Assembly (NCBI GenBank): GCA_034408875.1
Contig: JAWXCJ010000022.1
Location: 1 to 5,161 of the forward strand
Length of the DNA stretch: 5,161 nucleotides
DNA from: JANNHK01 sp034408875
Lineage (GTDB): Bacteria; Actinomycetota; Acidimicrobiia; IMCC26256; PALSA-610
Reading direction: 5' to 3'
The notes beneath the pieces are model-generated. The model had not been told where the DNA came from, did no database searches, and saw only the letters and a program-made list of their open reading frames with translations. Below, one piece after another: positions 1 to 5,161 of this stretch (its first letter is position 1; each line of letters opens with the position of its first letter). The translations under genes were made by a program, and so were the position numbers.

Positions 1-1074
1 CAGATCGAGCGGACGCGTGCCCGTGCCACCGAGCCCGACCTCGACCTCTGGCTCGACTCGGAAGCCGACGCGCTCGCCGACGAACTCGTCGCGCTCGACA
101 CCGAGATTGCGAACACGCGCCCCAGCAGTGAGGCGCACACCGACCTGCTGAAGTGGGAACGGGTCATCAGCGAGGCCCACGGGCGCCTGGCCCGAGCGCG
201 CGGCAGCGCGCCCCGCGTGGATCCGATCGCGGTTTCGCACGCGACCCGGTTGCGCAATGAGTGGCGCTACCTCGAGCAGGTTGCCGATAGCGACCGGCGT
301 TGGCGCTCCCGCCGCTACGCGCACCTTGCCCGCGCGCACTACGAGGCCTACCTCGCGCAGCTCGGCGCGACCAGCTTCGAAGATCTGGCCGTCGTCGGTA
401 CGGGCTATGGGAACAGCGATGCCGACATCGCCATCCGGGAAGCCGCAGCGGTCGTGTCGATGGCGGAACAACGGTGCACGGCGTTGCGCGCCGAGTTGGC
501 CCAACCCGGTCGCGAGTCGCTGATGCTCCGCCGCGAGCACGTGCTCGCTCGTACCGAAGCACTCCTCGGGCATCCGCCCGGTACCCAACCGGTTGCGGAA
601 CTGCAGGCGATCCGGCGCACACGTGCCGTCAAAGTCGACGTGCGCGCGCCGGACGACGAATCCGAACTCCGCGAACGCGTCGATCTCGCGACGCGAGAAC
701 ACGAACGGCTCGGCGCCGAACTCCAAGCGCTCGAACGAGAATCGGGCGCGATCGAACGCGGCCGGCTCGATCTCGCTGACCGCGCGACCAAGGGGCTGGC
801 GGCGATGGGCCCGGTCGCCATAGAGAGCCTGATCGGCACGGCGATAGCCGAACCTCCGAGCACGACGATGACGCGGCCGCTCATCGTCGACGACATCTTC
901 GGGGCCCTGGCGCCCCGCTCACGACACCGCGCGTTCGCCGTTCTCGCCGGCCTGAGCCGGTCGCGCCAGGTCATCATCGTGAGCCGCGGTGACGAAGTCG
1001 CGCAATGGACAGCCGAACTCCCGACCGGCGCAGCGCTGATATGGAGCGCTCGCCAGGCCGAGGCGAGCGCATAG
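1..1074 (+). CDS. C-terminal part of a coiled-coil SMC/ABC-like ATPase (5' truncated by window)
   Basis: The frame is open from base 1 to the TAG at 1072-1074 (357 codons), so the gene begins upstream of the window; the GTG at 217 is probably just an internal valine. Most of the visible protein is charged, Ala/Arg/Glu/Leu-rich helix consistent with coiled coil (codons about 20-70 and 145-260), interrupted near codons 110-140 by a more globular stretch containing YEAYLAQLGATSFEDL. The last 70 codons resemble the C-terminal half of an SMC/Rad50-type ABC ATPase: a Walker B-like strand PLIVDD (codons 293-298), a D-loop-like ALAPRSR (302-308) and a following strand QVIIVSRGDE (323-332). No clear ABC signature (LSGGQ type) is seen before Walker B. 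The second Walker B acid is Asp rather than Glu, and the usual switch His is Ser. Such proteins often act in DNA maintenance, but the substrate here is unknown. The Walker A half would lie in the missing N-terminus. Other possibility: a structural coiled-coil protein with a dead ATPase fold. Confidence 0.72.
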   Translation, partial: QIERTRARATEPDLDLWLDSEADALADELVALDTEIANTRPSSEAHTDLLKWERVISEAHGRLARARGSAPRVDPIAVSHATRLRNEWRYLEQVADSDRRWRSRRYAHLARAHYEAYLAQLGATSFEDLAVVGTGYGNSDADIAIREAAAVVSMAEQRCTALRAELAQPGRESLMLRREHVLARTEALLGHPPGTQPVAELQAIRRTRAVKVDVRAPDDESELRERVDLATREHERLGAELQALERESGAIERGRLDLADRATKGLAAMGPVAIESLIGTAIAEPPSTTMTRPLIVDDIFGALAPRSRHRAFAVLAGLSRSRQVIIVSRGDEVAQWTAELPTGAALIWSARQAEASA

Positions 1075-1082
1075 CCGCGCCG

Positions 1083-1088
1083 AAGGAG
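1083..1088 (+). promoter_or_regulatory. Ribosome-binding site of the SCO6745-family gene
   Basis: AAGGAG lies 13 bases before the GTG at 1102. The spacing is longer than ideal, but no other in-frame start codon lies between the upstream stop and this GTG, so it supports that start. Confidence 0.55.
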
Positions 1089-1101
1089 TACATACTCGGT
1101 C

Positions 1102-2013
1102 GTGGACCACGACACGATCACTACGCAGGCCCGCCGCCTCGCATCCCGGCTCGAACCGGTTGTCGGGCAGGTGTTCTTCTCACCCGAATGTCACGCCGCC
1201 TACGTGGATCTCGGGTTCGGCCCGAGCCCGGGCGACTTCGCCGGCGTTGCCGCGCCCGACGGACCCGCGTACTTCACCAGTCGCGGATCGCTGCTCGGGC
1301 AGGTGCAGCCGCACGTGGTCGCGTCGGCGTTCGGCGTGTTCAACCCCGCGATCGTCGTCCCGGGCGTCACGTTCGGCTGGTCGATCACCGACGCCGCGAC
1401 GATTTTCGGTGCCCGTCGCCGCGGTGCCGTCGCGCAACTCGAACGCATCCTCGGTGCCCCCGATTCGAGCACCGGACGCGCCGGCGAGTTGCTCGTGCGC
1501 GCCGTGACGCCGCTACGAGAAGAAGGCCGGCCGCTGTTCGCCGGGCTGCGCTCGTGGTGGGACGACCCGGACGGTTGGACGAAGGTGTTCCACCTCGGCG
1601 ACATGCTGCGCGAGTACCGCGGCGACGCGCACATCGCGGCGTGGACGAGCGCGGGTCTCGACGCGGTCGAGATCGGCCTGTTGACCGAGTGCTACATCGG
1701 TCTCCCGATGCGCACTTACATCCGCACCCGCGCGTGGGACGACGCCGCGCTCGACGCCGCCACGGAACGGTTGGAAGCGCGCAGATGGCTGGCCGACAAC
1801 ACGTTGACCGAGTTGGGCCGCACCGAGCGCGAGCAGATCGAGCGGACCACCGATCGAGCATTGACGCTCGCGCTCGCCGCGCTCGGTGACGATGTCGTCG
1901 AACTGTGCGATCTGCTCGAACCGTGGGGCAAGCTCGTGCGCGACGCCGGTGGGTACATCGGCGGTCCGGTCGACCTCTGGCCCGCAGACCGCCGCTCACC
2001 GCGAGGGAAGTGA
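1102..2013 (+). CDS. SCO6745-family protein (helix-turn-helix-like, function unknown)
   Basis: This 303-residue protein has the layout of the actinobacterial SCO6745 family. The N-terminal part has LEPVVGQVFFSPECHAAY (residues 17-34). A central stretch runs from YFTSRGSLLGQV to FGVFNPAIV (57-85). A conserved-looking segment LGDMLREYRGDAHIAAW (165-181) is followed by SAGLDAVE. The C-terminal winged-helix-like region carries TRAWDDAALDAATERL (209-224), LTELGR (235-240) and IERTTDRAL (246-254). Length is normal for the family, with no signal peptide or membrane segment, so it should be cytoplasmic. The GTG start follows AAGGAG and lies 27 bases after the upstream ATPase-like gene, suggesting co-transcription, although nothing else links their functions. 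The family is often described as helix-turn-helix-like, but its ligand, target and biochemical role are not established to my knowledge. Family assignment rests on recognised motifs, not a search. The gene runs tail-to-tail into the tRNA-Val gene. Confidence 0.8.
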   Translation: MDHDTITTQARRLASRLEPVVGQVFFSPECHAAYVDLGFGPSPGDFAGVAAPDGPAYFTSRGSLLGQVQPHVVASAFGVFNPAIVVPGVTFGWSITDAATIFGARRRGAVAQLERILGAPDSSTGRAGELLVRAVTPLREEGRPLFAGLRSWWDDPDGWTKVFHLGDMLREYRGDAHIAAWTSAGLDAVEIGLLTECYIGLPMRTYIRTRAWDDAALDAATERLEARRWLADNTLTELGRTEREQIERTTDRALTLALAALGDDVVELCDLLEPWGKLVRDAGGYIGGPVDLWPADRRSPRGK

Positions 2014-2037
2014 ACCGAAGGTCGAACACGCAATCAG

Positions 2038-2111
2038 TGGGCGGTAGAGGACTCGAACCTCCGACCTCGTCGGTGTGAACGACGCGCTCTAACCAGCTGA
2101 GCTAACCGCCC
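2038..2111 (-). tRNA. tRNA-Val (anticodon CAC)
   Basis: Read on the minus strand, 74 bases fold as a complete cloverleaf: a 7-bp acceptor stem GGGCGGT/ACCGCCC, D arm GCTC-AGCTGGTTA-GAGC, anticodon stem CGTCG/CGACG with loop TTCACAC, variable loop AGGTC, and T arm GGAGG-TTCGAGT-CCTCT. The anticodon CAC (2077-2075) reads the valine codon GTG, and the discriminator base is A, as expected for valine. No CCA is encoded after it (the next bases are CTG), so CCA must be added by nucleotidyltransferase, which is usual in many actinobacteria. A weak minus-strand -10-like TACGAT at 2130-2125 could start its transcript, but no good -35 is visible. It may alternatively be reached by read-through of the hairpin at 2141-2172. 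Confidence 0.96.
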
Positions 2112-2140
2112 CTTGGGGTTGCACATCGTAGCGACACGCA

Positions 2141-2172
2141 TCGGGGCCCCGGACTGACGCCCGGGGCCCCGA
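2141..2172 (-). terminator. Strong GC hairpin, probable terminator after the lipoprotein gene
   Basis: A perfect 12-bp inverted repeat (arms 2141-2152 and 2161-2172, loop ACTGACGC) starts 21 bases after the lipoprotein stop codon and ends before the tRNA gene. Each arm contains the palindrome GGGGCCCC. There is no U-tract on either strand, so it is not a textbook intrinsic terminator; U-less GC hairpins are common at actinobacterial gene ends. It could act in both directions. Confidence 0.7.
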
Positions 2173-2193
2173 AACCGCAGTGCGGATCGAGAA

Positions 2194-3012
2194 TCAGCTG
2201 ACGGTGAACTCCTGGGCCATGCCCAACGTCGCGTGCGGCGTCCCGTCGGCGTCGCTGACGAAACACAGCATCCCGTAGTTCCCGGGTTCGAGCTCGACGT
2301 TGACGACCTCTTCGTCTTCACCGCCGGGCGCGGCGAGCCCCGAGGTCCACTCACCTTCAATGCTGGTGTCGTCCTCGCTTTCGAGCGCCTGGTCGAGCGT
2401 CACGCCTTCGGCGAGCTTGAGCACGAGGAGGAAGTGCGCCTCGGCGCCCGTGTTCGTGAGTACGAACGACGTGGGCCCGGCCGCGATCGGTTCGGTGAAC
2501 TCGAACTCGTAGTCGACCGCGTTCACGTCGACCCGCGCCGCGGCCGGGTCGAGCTCCTCGTCCGACGCCGGTTCGTGCTCGGTGCCGCATTCGACGTTCT
2601 CGAATTCGTTGATGTCTTCGATCGCTTCCTCGACGTCGTCCTCCGCGAACGCGTTGAAGAAGGCGACGGAGTCCTCGCCCGTCGCGGCCAGCGCCGGGAC
2701 CGCGATGGCGACCTGCTCGGCGATCTCGGCCGGGGCGAGCTCCTGGGCCTGCTCGAGCTGGTCAGGGGTCGGGAAGCTGTCCTGTCCGAACATCTCGAGT
2801 GCGAGGGCGCAGTAGGGCGACGCAGCCTCTTCGGCCTCGGCCGTGGTTTCGTCCGTGGTTTCGTCCGTGGCGTCGTCGGCCTCGGCCGTCGTCTCGTCGG
2901 TTGCGGCGTCGTCATCGTCGTCATCGCCGCCGCACGCCGCGAGCCCCGAGACCAGGGCCAAAGCCAAGACCGCTACCGAAAACCGGCGTGTCAATATCGA
3001 ATGCCGTCGCAC
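2194..3012 (-). CDS. Secreted lipoprotein with acidic linker and C-terminal cupredoxin-like domain
   Basis: A 272-residue protein from the GTG at 3012. It opens with basic residues (RRHSILTRR), a hydrophobic core and the lipobox LAAC (24-27), so Cys27 should be lipidated and the protein anchored to the outer face of the membrane. Residues 30-65 are a low-complexity Asp/Glu/Thr/Ala linker starting with six aspartates. A small helical domain follows (about 66-145), with Cys68 and Cys142 as a possible disulfide. Residues about 158-272 look like a cupredoxin beta-sandwich: PTSFVLTNTGAEAHFLLVLK, then PGNYGMLCFV near the C-terminus. Candidate type 1 copper ligands are His193, Cys250, His260 and Met265. 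Copper binding is inferred from this order; an electron-transfer, copper-handling or purely structural role cannot be decided. An in-frame TTG at 3015 is an alternative start but sits only 2 bases from AGGAG. A weak -10-like CATACT at 3051-3046 might give it a promoter of its own. Confidence 0.85.
   Translation of the reverse strand: MRRHSILTRRFSVAVLALALVSGLAACGGDDDDDDAATDETTAEADDATDETTDETTAEAEEAASPYCALALEMFGQDSFPTPDQLEQAQELAPAEIAEQVAIAVPALAATGEDSVAFFNAFAEDDVEEAIEDINEFENVECGTEHEPASDEELDPAAARVDVNAVDYEFEFTEPIAAGPTSFVLTNTGAEAHFLLVLKLAEGVTLDQALESEDDTSIEGEWTSGLAAPGGEDEEVVNVELEPGNYGMLCFVSDADGTPHATLGMAQEFTVS
2831..2898. repeat. Short in-gene tandem repeats encoding the acidic Thr/Glu/Asp linker
   Basis: Three adjacent 12-base units begin at 2841, 2853 and 2865: CCGTGGTTTCGT twice exactly, then CCGTGGCGTCGT. 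A longer copy starting TCGGCCTCGGCCGT occurs at 2831 and again at 2876, 45 bases (15 codons) apart. Both periods are multiples of three, so copy-number change would lengthen or shorten the lipoprotein linker (DETT / AEA motifs) without a frameshift. Confidence 0.75.
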
Positions 3013-3017
3013 CAATT

Positions 3018-3024
3018 CTCCTCT
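3018..3024 (-). promoter_or_regulatory. Ribosome-binding site of the lipoprotein gene (decides the start)
   Basis: The minus strand reads AGAGGAG from 3024 to 3018. It is 5 bases from the GTG at 3012 but only 2 bases from the in-frame TTG at 3015, favouring the GTG start. Confidence 0.7.
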
Positions 3025-3098
3025 TGTCGAGTGTTCGGAACGAGCAGTATGTCAGGGGTCGGTTCGCGAGTTCGGTCGCGGTGTGCCCGCAAGATTCG

Positions 3099-4292
3099 TC
3101 ACAGGCCGCCTTCCGCGAGGAACCGCAGCGCGAGCGCGCTGTATACCGCGACACCGGCGCGCATCGCGTTTTCGTCGATCGTCATGCGATTCGAGTGGCA
3201 CGAGTGCGCACGCGCGGGTGCGACGCCCGGCGGGCAGACACCGAGGAATGCCATCGCGCCCGGGCGCTCGCGCAGCATGTACGAAAAATCCTCGGCACCC
3301 ATGACCGGGGTCGGCATCAACCCGGCCTGCGAACTGCCCAGCACGTCGCGCGCGACCCGGAGGAGGAAGTGCGCCGCGTCGTCGTTGTTCACCGTCACCG
3401 GGTAGCCGGCGTTGATCTTCACTTCGCCCTGCATCTCGTGCGCGACGGGGATCCCGCTGACGAGTCGTTCGATGCCCGCGAGCGCGAGGCGGCGACCGGC
3501 GTCGGAGACGGCGCGCAGCGTGCCTTCCATCCGGACCGACTCCGGAATCACATTGCTCGTGGTACCCGCGCGGATCTTGGCGATCGTGATCACGACCGGA
3601 TCGAACGTATTGATGCGACGTGTAGCAAACACCTGGAGCGCCTGCACCAACTCGGCGGCCACCGGCATCGGGTCGTTGGCGAGGAACGGCGTCGACGCGT
3701 GCCCGCCCTTGCCCGTGATGGTGATCTCGAAGGAGTCGGCCGACGCCATCAGCGCGCCCGGCCTCGACCACACCGAGCCGCTCGGAAGGTTCGGCGACAC
3801 ATGCAATGCGAATGCAGCGTCGACGTGCGGGCGGTCGAGCACACCTTCGTTCACCATCGACACGGCGCCGGCGAATCCTTCTTCGCCGGGCTGGAACGCG
3901 AAGCGAACTGTGCCCGCTATGTCCGCGCGCCGCGCCGCGAGGACGCGTGCCGCGCCGGCGAGCATTGCGGTATGGGCGTCGTGCCCGCATGCGTGCATCG
4001 CGCCTTCGACATCACTTGCGAAGTCGAGCCCGGTGTCTTCGGGCATTGGAAGCGCGTCCATGTCGGCGCGGAGGAGCACCGTCGGACCGGCGTTGCCGCC
4101 GTGCAGGTCGGCGACGACCGACGACAACTCGGTGCCGGTGCGAATGTCGAGGTCGAGGTCGTCGAGGGCTTCGAGCACCGCGGTCTGGGTCCGCGGCAAG
4201 GTAAGGCCCAATTCCGGATGCGCGTGAATTCGGCGTCGCAGTGCCACGACGTCGGGAAGGGTGCGATCGGCAGCACCGAGAAGGTCGGTCAC
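3099..4292 (-). CDS. M20-family metallo-amidohydrolase (N-acyl-amino-acid / hippurate hydrolase type)
   Basis: From the GTG at 4292 this is 397 residues, the usual size for the M20D group (hippurate, N-acyl-amino-acid and auxin-conjugate hydrolases). It should cleave an amide bond in an N-acyl amino acid using a dinuclear metal centre in the cytoplasm; no signal peptide is seen. Motifs in order: RRRIHAHPELG (19-29), LLRADMDALP (73-82), MHACGHDAHT (99-108) with likely metal ligands Cys102 and His104, QPGEEG (134-139) with catalytic Glu137 and ligand Glu138, His164 in ALHVSP, His198 in GHASTP of the dimerisation/lid domain, SNVIPE (246-251), MGAEDFSYM (331-339) and His366 in HSNRMTIDE as the last ligand. 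All expected active-site residues are present. The frame stays open upstream to an ATG at 4454, but that would overlap the preceding gene by about 150 bases, and the extra residues look like out-of-frame sequence. The start lies 10 bases after the paaX-like stop without a clear ribosome-binding site, suggesting translational coupling. The exact substrate is unknown. Confidence 0.92.
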   Translation of the reverse strand: MTDLLGAADRTLPDVVALRRRIHAHPELGLTLPRTQTAVLEALDDLDLDIRTGTELSSVVADLHGGNAGPTVLLRADMDALPMPEDTGLDFASDVEGAMHACGHDAHTAMLAGAARVLAARRADIAGTVRFAFQPGEEGFAGAVSMVNEGVLDRPHVDAAFALHVSPNLPSGSVWSRPGALMASADSFEITITGKGGHASTPFLANDPMPVAAELVQALQVFATRRINTFDPVVITIAKIRAGTTSNVIPESVRMEGTLRAVSDAGRRLALAGIERLVSGIPVAHEMQGEVKINAGYPVTVNNDDAAHFLLRVARDVLGSSQAGLMPTPVMGAEDFSYMLRERPGAMAFLGVCPPGVAPARAHSCHSNRMTIDENAMRAGVAVYSALALRFLAEGGL

Positions 4293-4302
4293 CGCCGGGA
4301 CA

Positions 4303-5094
4303 CTACGAGGCGCGGAACCAGTCCCGCACCGCGACCGCGAACCCGCCTTGATACGCGCGGTAGCCGTCACGTAACCGGTTGCCGGGCCACGAACGGGGAC
4401 AAACCTCAGGTGGCAACACGGGATCGGCGCGAACATGGGCCAGCGCGGCGGCACCGGTCACGAAGCCGGGAACGAGCGCCGCGTGGTCACCCGCGTCCAA
4501 CGCACGCGTGACCGCGGCCAGCCGGTCGCCGAGGACGCGCGCTCGCTTCGCCCAGTCGTGCGGCACGAACAGCCGGTCGGCCAGATCGCGGCCCGATTCG
4601 TCCGGGTATGCAGTCCACCAGGTGCACTGCGCTTCGGCAACACGCCACGCGTCCTCCGGAGCCGAACGACGCGGCAAGTTCGCGGGTCGCGTCCAGAGCC
4701 CCTCTCTCGTTTCCGCGTACCGGAGCCGGCGCATCGCGTCCCGGAGCGCGGCCCGCTCGCCGGCCGACCGAGGGCCCGGGTCAACGACGGCCATCCGCCA
4801 GGCTCCCGACGACGATTCGGTGGCGGGCGCAAGACTCCACTCCTGGGCCGGTTGGCGGGCCCGCATGCGCCCGACCAGTTCGTACGTGCCTTCGGCCGTG
4901 GTGCACTCGCCCCGTTCGACCATGCGGCTCAGCGCGACCCGAGCGGTCCCCTCGGCAATGTCGAACAGTCCGCACCACTGCACGAGCCGGGCGGCCGAAA
5001 GCCGGGGCGGGCGCATACCGAGCAAGAGGCTCGCGATCACGGACCGGGCGGTCAGCGGCCGATCGAACAGGTCGATATTACGGTCTAGCTGCAT
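4303..5094 (-). CDS. PaaX-family transcriptional regulator
   Basis: A 263-residue cytoplasmic DNA-binding protein with the three-part PaaX layout. The N-terminal winged helix (about 15-75) contains TARSVIASLLLG, then LFDIAEGTARVALSRMVERG (43-62) as the likely recognition region, and a wing ending TYELVG. The central Cas2-like domain (about 98-185) has WRMAVVDPG, LRDAMRRLRYAE and GLWTRPANLP. The C-terminal PaaX domain includes DPVLPPEVCPRSWPGNRLRD (224-243) and ends in YQGGFAVAVRDW. PaaX of Escherichia coli represses phenylacetate catabolism and is released by phenylacetyl-CoA; most actinobacterial homologues have unassigned ligands, so the name PaaX should not be taken as proof of phenylacetate control. 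It is the first gene of an apparent operon with the amidohydrolase 10 bases downstream, which it may regulate along with itself. The ATG has only a weak GGGA upstream, and a -10-like TACACT (5110-5105) would give a leader of only a few bases. Confidence 0.9.
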   Translation of the reverse strand: MQLDRNIDLFDRPLTARSVIASLLLGMRPPRLSAARLVQWCGLFDIAEGTARVALSRMVERGECTTAEGTYELVGRMRARQPAQEWSLAPATESSSGAWRMAVVDPGPRSAGERAALRDAMRRLRYAETREGLWTRPANLPRRSAPEDAWRVAEAQCTWWTAYPDESGRDLADRLFVPHDWAKRARVLGDRLAAVTRALDAGDHAALVPGFVTGAAALAHVRADPVLPPEVCPRSWPGNRLRDGYRAYQGGFAVAVRDWFRAS

Positions 5095-5120
5095 CTGTCC
5101 CGAGAGTGTAATGTGAGATC
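5095..5120. promoter_or_regulatory. Compact divergent promoter region between the paaX-like gene and a right-edge gene
   Basis: Only 26 bases separate the minus-strand ATG (5094) and the plus-strand GTG (5121). A minus-strand -10-like TACACT (5110-5105) overlaps plus-strand -10-like TAATGT (5109-5114). Both fit TAnnnT, and their expected transcript starts fall at or within a few bases of each start codon, implying leaderless or nearly leaderless messages. No convincing -35 is visible for either. The sequence AGAGTGTAATGTGAGA (5103-5118) is a perfect mirror repeat, not a dyad, so it is not a classic operator. Confidence 0.4.
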
Positions 5121-5161
5121 GTGCGGACGCAGCGGAACCACGGACGGCGCAGCGATGGAGC
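5121..5161 (+). CDS. Start of a possible TetR-family regulator (3' truncated by window)
   Basis: A GTG at 5121 opens a frame that runs off the window edge after 13 full codons, reading VRTQRNHGRRSDG. The segment GRRSDG just inside the N-terminus is typical of actinobacterial TetR-family regulators, where it precedes the first helix of the DNA-binding domain. The position, divergent from a regulator gene and 6 bases after a -10-like TAATGT, fits a leaderless start. With so few residues this remains a guess; an ATG at 5155 in another frame is an alternative start for a different protein. Confidence 0.35.
   Translation, partial: MRTQRNHGRRSDG

Noticed and set aside
405..1121. A 238-codon minus-strand frame opposite the ATPase-like gene.
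   Set aside because: Ser/Arg/Ala-rich shadow composition, no motif, and the opposite strand carries the coherent protein.
1005..1889. A 294-codon plus-strand frame overlapping the SCO6745-family gene.
   Set aside because: It is extremely arginine-rich and out of frame with a gene that has family motifs along its whole length.
2038..2111. tRNA-Val gene as an integration site for a mobile element.
   Set aside because: No integrase, no direct repeat of the tRNA 3' end and no compositional break in the flanks; the neighbours look like core chromosomal genes.
3013..3015. TTG as start codon of the lipoprotein gene.
   Set aside because: It is only 2 bases from the Shine-Dalgarno sequence; the adjacent GTG at 3012 has better spacing. 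The difference is one residue.
3067..3082. A small hairpin CGCGA-CCGAAC-TCGCG after the amidohydrolase stop, considered as a terminator.
   Set aside because: Only 5 bp with no U-tract, and it competes with a neighbouring 4-bp stem; too weak to call.
2233..3405. A 390-codon plus-strand open frame antisense to the lipoprotein gene.
   Set aside because: It crosses the end of one real gene and the whole of another, has Arg/Val/Glu-biased shadow composition, and its ATG has no convincing context.
2799..4511. A 570-codon plus-strand open frame antisense to the amidohydrolase and lipoprotein genes.
   Set aside because: It is Arg/His-rich with no recognisable domain. It lies opposite two genes with clear family motifs and is explained by high GC, which depletes stops.
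4379..5116. A 245-codon plus-strand frame opposite the paaX-like gene.
   Set aside because: It shows Ser/Arg/Ala-rich shadow composition and has no motif, and the minus strand carries an intact three-domain PaaX-type protein.
1..5161. CRISPR arrays, insertion sequences, phage genes, toxin-antitoxin or defence systems.
   Set aside because: No spaced repeats, terminal inverted repeats, transposase motifs or recognisable defence proteins were seen in the window. The Cas2-like fold in the PaaX-type regulator is a normal part of that family, not a CRISPR component.

Overview
The window looks like an ordinary chromosomal segment of a high-GC actinobacterium. The evidence is strong G/C bias at third codon positions, frequent GTG starts, an SCO6745-family gene, a PaaX-type regulator, and a tRNA gene without an encoded CCA end. 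An acidimicrobial-type lineage is plausible but cannot be shown from this sequence alone.

Left part, plus strand. Bases 1-1074 are the 3' end of a long coiled-coil protein ending in a degenerate SMC/ABC-type ATPase tail; its start lies outside the window. It is followed 27 bases later by an SCO6745-family gene (1102-2013), probably in the same transcript.

Right part, minus strand, read right to left: a PaaX-family regulator (5094-4303), an M20 peptidase/amidohydrolase (4292-3099), a secreted cupredoxin-like lipoprotein (3012-2194), a strong GC hairpin (2141-2172), and a tRNA-Val gene with anticodon CAC (2111-2038). The tRNA converges on the SCO6745-family gene. At the far right edge, 26 bases from the paaX-like start, a divergent plus-strand reading frame begins (5121 onward) whose first residues look like the N-terminus of a TetR-type regulator.

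How the genes may work together: the PaaX-like regulator and the amidohydrolase are 10 bases apart and almost certainly form one operon, suggesting regulated hydrolysis of an N-acyl amino acid or similar amide. The lipoprotein has its own good ribosome-binding site after an 86-base gap and may or may not share that transcript. The two plus-strand genes appear functionally separate. No mobile element, CRISPR array, phage gene or defence island was seen. The more unusual points are the altered ATPase motifs, the copper-ligand spacing of the lipoprotein, the PaaX/amidohydrolase pairing, and the very compact divergent promoter region at the right edge.
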